NCBI RefSeq assembly: GCF_963662255.1
Contig: NC_085059.1
Span: 12,805,234-12,869,233 of the forward strand
DNA: 64,000 bases
DNA from: Cinclus cinclus
Taxonomy: Eukaryota > Chordata > Aves > Passeriformes > Cinclidae
Direction of reading: 5' to 3'
Made by a program: the position numbers and the translations under genes. The first letter of the stretch is position 1. Every line of letters begins with the position of its first letter. Shown piece after piece: positions 37,996-51,075 of this stretch. The notes beneath the pieces were generated by a model. That model was not told the origin of the DNA. It did no database searches and saw only the letters and a program-made list of their open reading frames with translations.

Positions 37996-40900
37996 GAAGG
38001 TGGAGGAGCATGGTCTAGTTTAGAGCTGAGGGGCAAGGATTGCTCTTGTACCAGGAAGTCTGGTGTGGGCTCAGTGCAACTCACAGTAAGGAAATACAGA
38101 TCAGGCATAACCTGCAAAGCTACAGTTTCATGAGCACGCTTTCCCTTGGTCCTTTACCTATAGTATGCAATTAACATTTCAGGCTAGACAAAGCACTATC
38201 ATTTTGATAAGAAGGCCAGATTAAAAAGGGGATAAAATATGTATTTCAATTCTGGGTTTTGTTTCAGTTTTGTTTTTATTTGTGACTTGTGTTTTTTAAT
38301 TACTTTGGATTACTATCTCAAGAAAATGTCATAAATCAGTCCCTAGAGTCTTCCAGCTAGAAATCTGAGGGCATGTCCCTAAAGGCAAAGAATAGAAATC
38401 CACATTTGCTGTACTACGCTGTGTTCAAGATTCATGCTGAAGAAAAACCATCAAACAAGAACCCTGATTGTAAAGGGGCAGATAAATATGTATTCCCAAA
38501 AGAACAGAAATAATAATACAAATCTTAGCTTCCTTTAGCAGCAATTTCCTAGGAGACATTTCCTAAACCTCCAAGGATTTTCCATCTCTGTAAACTCATA
38601 GGAAGTCACCATCAGGTACAGGCTGCAGAGCTAAACCTGTACATTGTAATGTTAAGTAGTACAATAACACAGTGAGATGTCAGTTTTTTCCAAATGCAAT
38701 TCCTCCATACAGCCAGCTGTGAGAGTGAGAAAACTTTACTTTATGAAACTTAGAGTGCTCTTTGTGCTCTTCATGACAGTCCTGCAGAGAAAGGCACACT
38801 CACTACTAAATTACTGAAACTGTGTGCTGAAAATACATCTTTTTTTCAGTAGATGAGAGCTAAGCACAACTGCTTAATCGTCCAGGAGACCTCTAACACC
38901 TATATTTAATATTTTTCATTTAGGCATAAAGCAGTAAAGCTATATATTTAGATCCAACATGAGCCATTAGTAGTCACAGTCAAAACTACACACAAAATAC
39001 TAATCATGGAAATCACTTGAATTTTCCAACTAGTTACTATTTCCATATTTCACTATGAGATTTAAGTGAATATTAATTTTTCTTCTCCTCCCCAGGTCTA
39101 GATATTAGATATGAATCCCTTCACAAAGCTGCAGAGACATAATTAATTCTACAACAAAAGAAGTAATAATACAAGTAATAGAACTATTAGTGAAAGAAAA
39201 GCAACATTGTAATTATTGTTTACAATATAGGTGCTCTTCACATACAGGAGTCCTCTCAACTTCTCTGCAAAGAGAGCTACTTTTTATACTTTGCTTTTGA
39301 GAAAATATCGACTTGATTGCATAGATGTAATGTTCAGGTCTTGCAAATACTTAGGATTTTGAAGAAATGAAAAGCAGGAAAAGGCAGGCCCTCCTGGGAA
39401 AAAGCACAGCTTGAGGCCTGATCTTTTAAATATATCATCACAAAGACTGTGGTAACAAAATGTGGGGGAAAGAGGCCCATGACTAGTGTCAAATGCTGTC
39501 CACAAATCCTGGACTGCTCAAAACTTACCTGGAATCTTAAGAGACTTGTTAATGTCACCGGTAAAACACCCCTCATATGATTTCTCCAAGCATCTTGCTG
39601 CCAGGTAGTTTCACTGAATATTGAAGACTTTCTGTGTACTTACCAGTTTAATCTCCTGGTAACATGATGCTCAATTACTCCTACCAGTGACCTGTCTCCC
39701 ACTTCTACATCTGGCCTCCCACACAGACATTCCCAAAACAAGCTAAGAATTGCAACAAAGAAGTTCACCTTGTGCCTTTATATTTGTGTATTAGTTTGAT
39801 TGCACGCAGCAGAATGTTTAGCCCCAGATCTTAGGGATTTTTATAATCACCACAGGCATTCTATTCAGTGCAGGTGGAACTTCTCACTTAAATCAGACAG
39901 GTCCTGTGAAACGTTGTAGAACTGACCCCTTGCACAGTGTGTGTGTGGAGGGGGGAGCCAGGAAGAACTGAAAACCATTTTTCCTGCAAGGGCTGTCTCC
40001 CACCCCTTTGCCTGCACCCTCTGGAGAAGGCACATCCACTGAAATAGGGCTGCCCTGACAGCTCCTGCCAGGGGAGTGAACGTTTGGGAAGGAACCTATT
40101 CATATTCAAATATCTTCTACAGATTGCATCTGGAAATACACCATCCAGACCAAACAACTGGATTGTTCATTACAGTCATCTGATTGCAAGCACTTACCTC
40201 GGTGTTCACAACAAAAGACAGAAGAAGAAAGAAGAGCTGCTTTTCTCAGTCCTTTGTACCATCATCTCTTTCTATTAGAGTCTGCCTATTGCAGAGATTT
40301 TTACCATTATTGGTTTCTTTGACATGTTTTTCTATTGCTTTTCATCTGAAAGCAGAAGGTGACTAAAAATTAAATTAACTGTTCATTTGATAGTCGCCCC
40401 TGCTTTGAGAAAAGGTTATTCTTTCTTTGGATTCTTTGATGCTATGTTAACGATGTCTTTTCCTCCATAGGCTTTGTGCATAAAAGCCAAGCTCTTGGAG
40501 AAAAAATTTGGAAAATAAACCTTCTCCAGTCCACCCCCCCTTGATGGCAATTTAAGAAATAAGAGTTTACAAGATAAAGCTGATTTCTGATAACAAAAGA
40601 TCCACTTTTTAAAATTGGAGTCTGAAACTCTTAGCAGATAATTGACAAGAAAAATGCTCCAGTAGGAGGATTGGTCGTATTGGCTGATGGGGACTTACAA
40701 CAATGAAAAATAAAGTAGCAATCATAAATCAAAATTACTCCACTAAACTCTTTCTGGGCTAGAACTGTGTTTTCTTTGTCTGTATTTTGTTATAAGTATT
40801 GGTGCATTTAGACACAGCAGGAATGTAGACCATCTCACATGAAATTGCATCCTAAAAAAAAGAAAAAAATTAGCCAGCTCCTTGCTTCACCCATCCTCTG

Positions 40901-43900
40901 TCTGTAGTGTGGACGTTCTGAGTTGTGGTGTGTGAGTTATGTGGGTTGTGTGGTGGTATTTCCCCTCTCTTAATAGAATCAAGTTTACTTGTTCTTAAAA
41001 GAAAATAAGTTAGAGGAATGTAAAAAGGACAACAAAAATAACGATATGCTTGGGATTAGCATTTATAATTTCTTGAATGTTGCCTTATTCAGGAATATGC
41101 TTATAAGATTTGTATGTAAAAGTCCAAGAACAATGTTTTAGATTAATATTTTTTGCTAAGGGATGATTTAATACTCAGCAAATTATAGAGCAAAGTAACA
41201 ACTCAAAGTTGTCAGCACCTACAATCTCATGACAGATGTAGAGCTAAGATGCATGATTAAGTTCCTTGCCTAGAGAGAATGGACATATGCTAGTTGCTTT
41301 TTAATTTTTCTGCATCATTGTTCACCAACTATAAATATATTGATCAGAGAAGAAGCAATAAATGTCACTCAAATTCTCCCATTAATTATCATTGTTCTTT
41401 CTCTACTCAATCGTTCCTCAAAACATTTATATTCTGCATGCATACTGAACCAGAGTATGGTGGGTGGAAAAGCACTGAGTAATAGAGATGGAAAATAGGT
41501 GAAAAAATAAACCAAAGAAGTCAGGAGGTGTTAATACCAACAGGCTGGACAAGAGGCTCCGAAAAAGTCTCTTCAAGAAGAGTTTGGGTGCAGTGCAGCA
41601 GTAGCATGCACAGAATTACACACCAGATAAAGGGCCTGCAGTCTGCTGCCTGGGGAGCTGACCCTTGCACTCACTCCATTCAAGCTATGTTTGCTTTTTT
41701 ACTAATAAATAAACATTTGGATGGATTCACTACAGATTTCAATAGGCTTGCCAAGGAATACCTTCATTTTAGGAGGCAAAATTACCTTTTATAGTTCCAT
41801 GTATGATTAACCCCTAGAAAATTTCCCTCAAAAATACTTTTTTGGGGAAATCAACAAGGACTGAAGGATTATGTGGTGCTCAATCACTGTCCCATCAGCC
41901 CATAACTAGCTGTATAACTAGCTCTGAGACCTCTATTTTGCACTAGCACAGCTTAGTGGTGATCAGTGTGTAGGATGTGTTTAGGCTCCTAAGGACACTG
42001 CAGAGAAAAGTCTCTCCTTTCACAGGACCTTCCAGAGTGTTCCAATGAGAGCAAAAAAACACTGAGTTGAAGCCAGAACCAGGTCAAATTCCTGGAACAT
42101 TTTTTTATTTTTTTATCAACACCCTCTTCCCCTGGAGCTGAGCAAAGCTGGATGCTGCACCACATGTACTTCTGAGTCTCAAAGACATCTGGAGAGCACA
42201 TCTGTTGCAGAAGACAGGAACAGCTGGGTGTCTGCAGCACACTGGAGCAAGGAGATCCCCAGAGGTCTTAAATAAGTGTTGAAAAGCAGACCAAAATGTT
42301 CAGTTCTCAGGGGGTCCATATGCCAGAGTCACAGGGGACGGGAGCAGCAGATGTTTCCCATGCTCCTTTGGGACCTCCCTGTCCTTCTTTCTCTTCTCCC
42401 TTCCAAAGTACTGACACTGCTGGAGAGACAGAAATCTACAGCTGCGTGTTGTCCTGTAGTTTGTGGTTTGGACAATCAACATTAATTGACTTTTTCCTCC
42501 AAACTCAATTGGTCACCTCGTTCTGACCATCCTTTTCTCCAGTTATGTTCTGCCAAGGGTGCTGACCCTGTCAGGATTGTCTGAAGGTGCTGGTTATTCC
42601 TGAGCCATTTGTAGCCATTACAGTTTTCAGAAAGACTGGATACACTTCCAGTGCCTGTACAGAGCTGTGAGCCCATACACTACACATATTCTCCTGTATG
42701 ATTATTGATGAATTCTAGATAGGTCTGAAAAGCTATAGCTTCAACGTAAACCTGAGATCTAATTCTGAGAGCTGTTTGCAGAAATAATCAAAAAACATAA
42801 AAACTTTTTTCCTTAGCAGAAAAAAGAAGTAACTGTTCCATTTCACTGTTTTAACCAGGAGTTAAAGTTGCAGTTGTTCGGAAATTATTGTTTCATATTT
42901 CTGAGTTCTTTAAAATTAAAATGAAAAGGGTGGATGGACTGTAGGAGCAGAAAACATGACCTGCAGAAGATCTGAAGTAATTGAAATCATCTAGCCTTGA
43001 ATATAAGAGATTCGAAGGAAAACAATAATATCTCTAAGATAAAGAAAGCAAATTATACACCATGACATGCTCCACAGCCATAATATATGTGTTGCTTTGA
43101 CAAACATTTTTTATGTATGATTTCAGTGACTTTTATTAAAATAAGAAAACTACCATTTGGGAGGGAAGAGGGGAGGAAATTGATTAATTGTATCTGATTT
43201 TCTCCCAAATATCTGGACTTAAGAATCAGAAGCTGCATACAGCACAATGTTGACACATTTGTCTGAAAATTATTTCCTAACAACTCATTTCACCTTAGGT
43301 GGGGAAGGGATAGATTTTGTCACTTAATTGTATGCATGAAACATCACTCAAAAAGGCTGCAAAAGTTCAATGGAAGTGACAGAATGTTAAGAAGTGAAGG
43401 GAATAAGCTGCAGAAGCCCAGAGATTATTGTGAGCCCTGTTCTAGTGATACCTAACTGTACCTCTTTAGAAGTGAGTAAAATCTCACTAACGTAAGTAGG
43501 GTGTTACATGGGAGTCAGGCCTAGCACTCAACATGTCACTATTTTTTTGTTATCTATTCAATTGACATTATTTTTAGTAAGGACTTGGAAGATGGAAGCA
43601 AAAAAGGAGAACTAAGATTCCATATATTCACTGTTAATCGGTATCTCATGCACATCTGGTCATCTTCACCTCTGTATAAAGTATATTTTTAGTACATTGT
43701 TTGCCATTCTAAGGAATCATAGAGGAATATATGATCATTAATCAACTGAAGATACACCTTCCACTTGAGACAGACATACAACAAGTCTTCTTCAAGCCAA
43801 GCAATCATATTTTATCACTTCATCAGTAAAGTACTGTGTTATTCCTACAAAGTATTCAAATTATTGTATTTCATAGTACTTTTTCTCAAGTATTTTTTCA

Positions 43901-46818
43901 ATGAATAAATCTAACAGCAACACTTAAATAAGAAGACAGCTTACACCTAGGGAATCTGTGAGCTTGGTTTTGTTGTTTAAAAACCAATCCTGAAATCGTA
44001 TTTGAAAACCAAGAGAGGTTGAATGACTATCACCACTGCAAATACAGAAATATTTAGTAGCTTTATACTTCCACTTGTAAAATAAAATTAAGGGCCAAAG
44101 AAATTGTAGGTGAACCAGTCCTTTTAGCTCCAAAATGGAAAATTTAGGCAGTTACCTTGAATAAAACCTGCACCCTTGTACATGTTAGTCAAGCTCCGAA
44201 AATCTGGAAGACAAAAGGCCACAGTGGCATTTTCAAAACCCTTGCAAAGGAAAGTATAAAAAATTGCTATTCGCTGCTATAAAATCAGCAGCTTTTCAGT
44301 TACTTAGAAAATATTAGCACAGGTAAAGGCAGCTGAATAATAGCTAGTGAGAACCTGAGAAGTGGCTGGGTTCTACACACCTCTTTTGTTCACTAAAGTG
44401 AAGTTCAATTAAAGTAGGGGAGAATGAATTTACCTGGAGCAAGGAACCCATGGGAGGAGTAACCAGGCTCCTCCTCAACTTCCATCAGCCCTGGCAATGC
44501 ACAAAACCTTGTATTTTGGGGGAGAGAAGTTGCCTGGTTTTCTCTGAAAAATCAATAAGAAATTCTCTGCTCTAAAAAAACCTCAAAAAACCCAAAGGAA
44601 CAAAACATACAAAGCTGAACATTCCTAAATATAAGAAGGTGATGGTGTCTGCTGTATTTCAGGCAGGAACCAAGGTTTAATGCCCGAGCTAGCATTCATG
44701 GAACTTCCCTGATGATTGTCCTGTCTGCAGCTGCAGAACGATGCCTGCATCAGGATCCCAACCTTTCTGTCCTTACCTGGCAATTGTCTGTGTGGGACAG
44801 ATATAAATTAGCTTTAAGGGCACTTTCTATTTATTTTTAGTTCTAGTAACGAACAGAGCATACATGGAAAGTTCAATCATCTCCTGTTTTCAGTAACAGC
44901 AATATTTTCCTGCAGCATTTGTCAAAGGACTTTCCCAGAGACATTTTGCACATGAGCACAAACCCACTCAGCTGCTCTCTCAAATGCACCAGCACTTCCT
45001 CTCAGCCTGGGTTCTTTGTTCCCTCCAGTGTGGTGCACAGGAGAGGGAAAAAGCAGGAAAGGGGATGATACTCATTCAGCAGTCCAAGGTGGATTGTGTT
45101 TTTATAGCTGATTAGTATTGCTGTGCCATTGCATTTCTCATTAAAATCCTTCTCTTGAAGCTAGGTACAATTTGCACCATGTTTTCCACTTGTTTGAGCT
45201 TCAAGCTGTCACTCAAAAAATTAATTTTAGCTGGGTTCATCTTTCCATCACAATTTTTTTGTCACAGTGGTTGATTAATTCTATGTCATTGTTTGCTCTT
45301 TTGCAAGATTAATTGCAGGATGAGAGAATAGATGACTTTCTGGTGAGGTAATATATGAAATGATTGTAATTCCACAATGCTGGAAAGCAAGTTTTTCCCC
45401 ATCTGACTTCAGGCAGCAAGCAAATGATGCCATGAAACTGGTTTGGTCTATTACTGGACCAATAACTGACCCAAGGAAAGACTTTTTGAAGTTTTTTGTT
45501 TAAGTTCCATTTAAAGTCTCCAAGTCCTAAAGTTTGAGCCCTGGAAGGAGACAAGCCATATTCACAGCCCAAACAGACTGACCAACGATGGACACATCTA
45601 GCATTTAAACAAATATCCTCTGGAATTGTCTAGGATTTTATGGTAGGAAACTGTGACAGAGGTTTTCCCCAAGTGGGGCTTCTACCATTCCAGCTCAGGT
45701 GAGTTGGCATCTCCAGCTGTAATATACTTAGGACACAGTAGATTTATCTGAAGTAAGGACAGGAAGGTGGCTTTGGGATGCTTTATTCAGTCTGTAAGGA
45801 CACAAAATAGACATTCTTTTGTATTCAGTCTACCTTTCATTGGCTCCCTTCAGTATACATTTATTTCCCACAGAGCTGTTTGGCAAAGCACATCTTCAAT
45901 GCTGTATGATACCCTCGTGGAGTTCTTTTCTGTACAAACTTTACTTATTCAGCTCTTATTCCATTTATTCTGCTTACTGATCTTTCACAAAAAAATACTA
46001 CCCACTTCTTAGACAACTGAATTGCTATTTTTCTACTGTTTTTTTCATTTAAGTTTGAATATAGTCTTTCTGGTCCTCATTTACTCCATTGTATAAAGAT
46101 ATAAAAGGTTTTCCAGAAATGTCTATGCTTCCCAGATGTATAACATTGCAACTGCTTGTCCTCTCCTTGAAGGCAAGGAGAATATTCCTCCAGTTTCTAT
46201 GAGAGCAAGTTTAGGCACTGCTTGTATAAATTAATTTCATGAATAATGAAGAATGAATTGCTTTGCATCATAAGGCATCTAACCCAAAAAATTCATGGTG
46301 CTGCATAAATGCAGTAATATTGTCCATAGTCTGTGAGATTTTTACTATTTGAATTAAATCTATAAATACGGATTGAAAGTGGGTTTTCAGTGTTCAGCAG
46401 AACTGTATAAAAAAGGAAAATGCTTGATATTTTAAGCTTTTGTTAATTTTCCCCAGTCAGCTCTAGTTTTTTGCAAGAACAGGGTTGGGTGTGCATTGCC
46501 AGGAACCTTACTCTTTTTTGTCTCAGACACTTGTCATCAAATCCAGTAAGACCAGTGGGGACAATTCAGGTAAGAGAAAGCATAACTTCACTGGTGTTAA
46601 ACACTCTAACATAAGTCACAAAAACCCGTGGAAACAGCATCTACTCAAAATTTTCTTGAACTGCAGGAATAAACGAATATAACCTGAATGTTAATCTGAA
46701 TTTTGCAACTCTTATCGAAATAGATAACGAACACCAAAAACACCTATCCCTCTGCAAAGAGGTAACTACAGCTTTGTTTATATTAATTCTCCTTTTCTGA
46801 ATTTAACCAGAAAAAGAA
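37996..46818. other. Intergenic DNA; no gene recognised
   Basis: A long AT-rich stretch with only short open frames. A GT-rich patch lies at about 40908-40962. I support no gene, RNA or transposon here. Confidence 0.6.
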
Positions 46819-46835
46819 TTTTTTTTTTTTTTTTT
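46819..46835. repeat. T17 homopolymer run
   Basis: A run of about 17 T bases lies 30 bp upstream of the gag-like ORF. It may mark where the 5' part of that element was lost or where another insertion took place. Confidence 0.85.
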
Positions 46836-46864
46836 AAGAATGCACTTCAAAATGCACCTCCAAA

Positions 46865-47422
46865 ATGGCCATGTTCAGGTCACCCTTATTGGCACTGAGA
46901 GCTGGTAAGGGGAGCAACCCTAGAAACAAAAGGGTGCACATTGCTGAAGGCTGCTCCTCCAGATCATCTTCCTCTCCCTCCTCTTCCGAGGAAGATCTCT
47001 GCTGGTCAGAGACCAGGAAGGGTAATTGGGAAAAGATTATAAGATCAGCCCTGAAAAAGGGTGAATGGGACTTGGCTTCTCAGCTGGAATTAATGACATC
47101 ATTACAATCCCCTACCAAACTTCCTCTGTGGGAATCAGAGTGGAAAAGACTGTTACTGGAATATGCCAGGGATCCAACAGAAACTGGTATTACACTTGGC
47201 TGGCTAGCAGGGGAGGGAATCCATCCAGAGCAGCAAGCCAGAGATTTGCAAAAGCCTCTGTTTCAACATCGAGAGCCTCCTTTAAATACAGCTCTTGTCA
47301 TTCAGACTTTCTCAAAAACTCTTGGACTCTACCAAATTGTGCCTGCCTCAGTGAACACTGCCTCCAGTTACAGCCACAGGCATTTCCAGCAAAATTCTTA
47401 CCAATTCTTACTCTATTACTGA
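46865..47422 (+). pseudogene. Gag-like ORF of a truncated LTR retroelement (remnant)
   Basis: A 185-codon frame opens with a true ATG. It has a basic N-terminus, a serine-rich acidic stretch at about residues 31-45 (SSRSSSSPSSSEED), and then a Trp-containing helical region at about 53-125 with WEKIIRSALKKGEWDLA and LPLWESEWKRLLLEYARDP. This layout resembles the matrix part of retroviral gag proteins. The last 30 or so residues look out of frame. There is no nucleocapsid Cys-His box, protease, polymerase or envelope frame. A polypurine tract and LTR follow in the same direction 1.7 kb downstream, which supports membership of a retroelement. The family was not identified, and it could also be a lone gag-like ORF of a non-autonomous element. 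Confidence 0.45.
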
Positions 47423-49120
47423 GAGCAAAGACATATTACAGCAAGCTGTGTTTAACAAAGTTGAACAAACAAACAAACAACAAAGCTTTGAACAACAAAG
47501 CTCTGAAACCCAGAGCTCCTAAGCATTGCCAACAGAGAAGAAAAAGAAAAAAACTATTGTTACTACTACCAAGCCTGCTCTGAACAACAGATTAATGTAA
47601 CTGTGCAAGTTTCTTCCATTGCTTTCTCAGTTATATTCAAGACCTATTAATTCTGACTGAAATTGATTTTAACCTCAGTCTACTAATCAACAATTTTTAC
47701 AGCCTCAGTCTTCATTAGAAAAGAGTAGCTTAATTCAATAGTATTAATTTAAGTCTTACAAGTAATTAAGTATTTTTATCATGTTTCTATTCAAAGAAGT
47801 CAATAATTTATAATAAATAAAATTGTATTAAGCAGCAGTATTGTTTATTTTGTTAATGTTAATTTTTTACAAATTATTAATATCCCTTCATTTTCATATA
47901 TACATGAATATAAACAAGTTTTTTAAAACTATTGAAGGGAGTTCTATTCCCATAAAGCAAAAAATCCCTCTATTTTAATTAATTTAAAGAATAAATTGTC
48001 TAGAATACATTCTTTGTGCCCTGTCTCTTTCTCTTTCTGCAAGGGGCCCTGCAGAATGACAATATTCATGGTTCATATGATAAAGAGTGATCTCTAAAAG
48101 ATTTACCACACCATAACTATCTCTATCCCCTCAAAAAATTAAATAATAAAAGAAAAAGAGGGGAATATGAAAGCATAATAAGGCTAATTTAATTTAATGT
48201 TTGGTTTTTCACCAGTTTAAAAGCCTTTTACAAATGATGAGTTTTATTTTAGGTTTTTATAAATGATGTGTTTTACTATCACACTTAATGTGTTAAGCTA
48301 CAGTTTTTATTAGTAGAAAAGTAACAGAAGTTTTAATGAGAATGAAAAAGCAAATGAAGAGAAGGTATGTGTAAGCTGTTTGATGGTAAGACAAGGGCTG
48401 ACAGTGTAACATACTTAAAAGACAATTCAAAGGAAGAGAAAGAAGGAAAAAGAGAAGGGAGACAAGAGACTGAGCAAAAAGGAAAAGGAGTGGTTTACCA
48501 AAAACAAAAGGTATTAAATTGAGAGCAAAGAAGTGAAAAGGCTTTAGTTATGTGTTACATTAATCATTATGTTAAACTTACTTTCTTAACTATGCCTTTT
48601 ACTCTTTACATATGTCAAAATTAATTTCTTATGTTTATCCTTTTTATGTTTATCCATATAGCATCTTGTTTAAGTTTTAAAACAATCTAATCAGAGATAC
48701 GAGTTTTGTATTATAGTGAAAAAGAAGCAGAGACAAACAAGGCAACAACTCAAGCCAAATGAGAACTGAGCCACACTTGCCAAATGCACTGCATTTCTTG
48801 GTCTACAGACCCTGACAAACTGTTCCTGAGTACCTGGCAGAACAGAGAAGAAAATAAAGACCACAAGATGAAAGAACAAAATAGTAATTGAAGGGATTTT
48901 TCAAAATAAGAGCCCTTCCATTGAGAGTGTTTGTTGTCACAAGTTTAACTAAAATTACTAGTTTTATAATTGTCATTGTTGTGTTAATAGTATTCTACTG
49001 TTCTTTGTTATGTCTCCAATTATGAGTTGTCATAATCCCTCTATAAGTTATCCAATAAATATTAAGTAATTTAAGTTTTGAAAAGACTTTAAAAAACATC
49101 AGTTTATATCATAAGAAGAC
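47423..49120 (+). other. Internal non-coding region of the LTR retroelement remnant
   Basis: About 1.7 kb between the gag-like ORF and the polypurine tract. It contains an AAAC array (about 47463-47485), AT-rich sequence and a purine-rich stretch (about 48427-48492). No pol or env frame can be followed on either strand, so those genes were either deleted or never present. Confidence 0.5.
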
Positions 49121-49133
49121 GAAAGGGGGGAGA
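49121..49133 (+). other. Polypurine tract
   Basis: GAAAGGGGGGAGA lies immediately before the TGTTGGAGTT start of the LTR. This is the usual place for the plus-strand primer of retroviral reverse transcription. Confidence 0.7.
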
Positions 49134-49591
49134 TGTTGGAGTTAGCTCCAATAAAAGTGTAGATGACCAGGGCTTAAGGTTGTGGGAAAACACTTTCATT
49201 AGGGGTGAGTAAAAAATCACCCCAGAATCCCTCAGTTCCAGTATGTTGATCATTGCCAGAAAGTTCTCCGCTTCCCTTGTTATCATTGGTTTCTATTTGC
49301 TGCAATAATTTTAATATTCCTAATCTCCCTTCTTTATTGGACCCCCCTCCCTAAACTCTGCCCTAATTCCGCCCCTCCTCCAAGTTTATAAATACCCCTG
49401 ACGTGCCCTAACGCCTGCTTTTTGCCATTTTGCCCTCGTGCATGGATCAGGCTTCCCTGTACCATCACTCCTGGTTTGTTCAGTACAAACTGTTCAGCTT
49501 GCTGTTGGCTGTTTTCTGCTATTAAAGTTTTTTAGCTCCCAAGCAATCGGGTCAGTTTTTCTTTCCGCATAAAATCGCCGAGTTCAGTGCA
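49134..49591 (+). mobile_element. 3' LTR of an endogenous retroelement
   Basis: It starts TGTTGGAGTTAGCTCC directly after a polypurine tract. A TATAAATA box is at 49387-49394 and an ATTAAA polyadenylation signal at 49521-49526. The likely end is ...GTTCAGTGCA at 49591, giving about 458 bp. The order (TATA, then ATTAAA 134 bp on, then a short U5) is that of an LTR. No matching 5' LTR is visible upstream of the gag-like ORF, so the element is 5'-truncated or rearranged. Confidence 0.75.
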
Positions 49592-51052
49592 GCCACCAAC
49601 CCTAATAGCTGGGCAGGGTCAGAGACTACATCCTGTCATATCTTGTGAGACAAATCTGCCCCCTAAAATCCAGCCCATAGATGAAATGGTGGTTTGACTT
49701 TTCCAGGTAATAAATGTATGTGTTCTGTGGGGAACTGATGTACCCAATTGAGTGAAATCATCACTGATGTTACAGCATCAAACCTGTGATTTTGAAAGCC
49801 TGGCTCTGGGGATTTACTTCAGAATTTAGCGGGATCTACATGACTCAATCCCATCAGGAAAATCCCATGAGTAACTAGAAAATTTCAGTGAAATACTGTG
49901 GGAGCAATCTCTATGTTCCTTATGTCCAGCTAGCAATAGTGAAATCACGTCCTGTGTGGAAGAGGTCAAATAAATATGTGAGATGCTCTAACTTGCAAAG
50001 AATACTCTTTTTAAAGCTGTTTTACCCACAGGAATATTTAATACATCCCTCTCCATCATGAACACTCTAACATCACACTGCAATGTTCAAGGAGGCTGAA
50101 TAATTTCTGTAATTTCTCTTCAGTCCCAGCTCTTTCAGCCTTCCCACACCACAGAAATGTGTCTAGGGGAGAATTTGCAATTTGTTGTCACAAGGCAGCA
50201 TCTGATAATCAAAATGTCATCTGTGCTGTTGTCAGCAAGTAGGGAGATGAATTAATGAACCATATCATATACATAAAGAAGAATGAATAGTTTTAAAAAA
50301 CTCGTGGTTTTCTCTTTCAGTGAAAAGCTTTCCTTAAGTATTTATCAAGGCATCAGGATTTCAAAAGAATTACTCAGATTTTTAAAGCTTGTTATTTGTT
50401 TCAATATCTCATAGCATGAGGAAACTAAGCTAAATGAGCAAATTTCACTTGTTCACAACAAGCAATTTTTCTGTAGTCTTGGGACTCATTGGCATTATAC
50501 TGAACAATGTTAGAAAGCAGTAATAATGAGGTAGAATTGCATCCAGAAAGTAAATCTTGATACATAGCTGTTAGCATTTTACAGGACTCCAGGCCATGTG
50601 GAAATTATTATCATTTAGTAAAATCACAAAAGGAAAATATACATCAGTAAATGAACAATGTCTTAAAACAATTTACATTTTTACATACCTGTGGGGAAGT
50701 AGGATATCTTTATTAGCTACTATAAGGTAGCAGAAATAACCGTGGATTCAACTGCCTGGTTTTCTGAAACTTGTCAACGAGCTTAATAGAAAGATAAATG
50801 AGAACTTCAAGCTTTAGGCTTCAAATCCTTGGAATGTGTCAAGCTACAGTTTTAATACTAGACTTCATCCCTAATCCAGTCTCCAAATTCAAAATGAAGG
50901 TAAGATTGTGATTAAAGGCATTTATTTTGCATCCTAAATTGAATTCTGGTGTTCTGTTCAATATGATTTCTGGGAAGTCCTTTGTGCTTTGTAATAATAT
51001 TACACCATATATCAGATCAACCTGCCTTACTTTTCCCAAAAACGTTTGTAAA

Positions 51053-51075
51053 TTTTTTTTTTTATTTTTTTTTTT
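51053..51075. repeat. T-rich run
   Basis: T bases interrupted by a single A. Confidence 0.85.

Noticed and set aside
40908..40962. GT-rich patch as a possible LTR or Z-DNA repeat
   Set aside because: It is irregular, with no clear unit, ends or regulatory signals.
47065..47583. Second frame overlapping the gag-like ORF
   Set aside because: It is an alternative frame of the same sequence, ending in a lysine- and asparagine-rich tail from an AAAC array.
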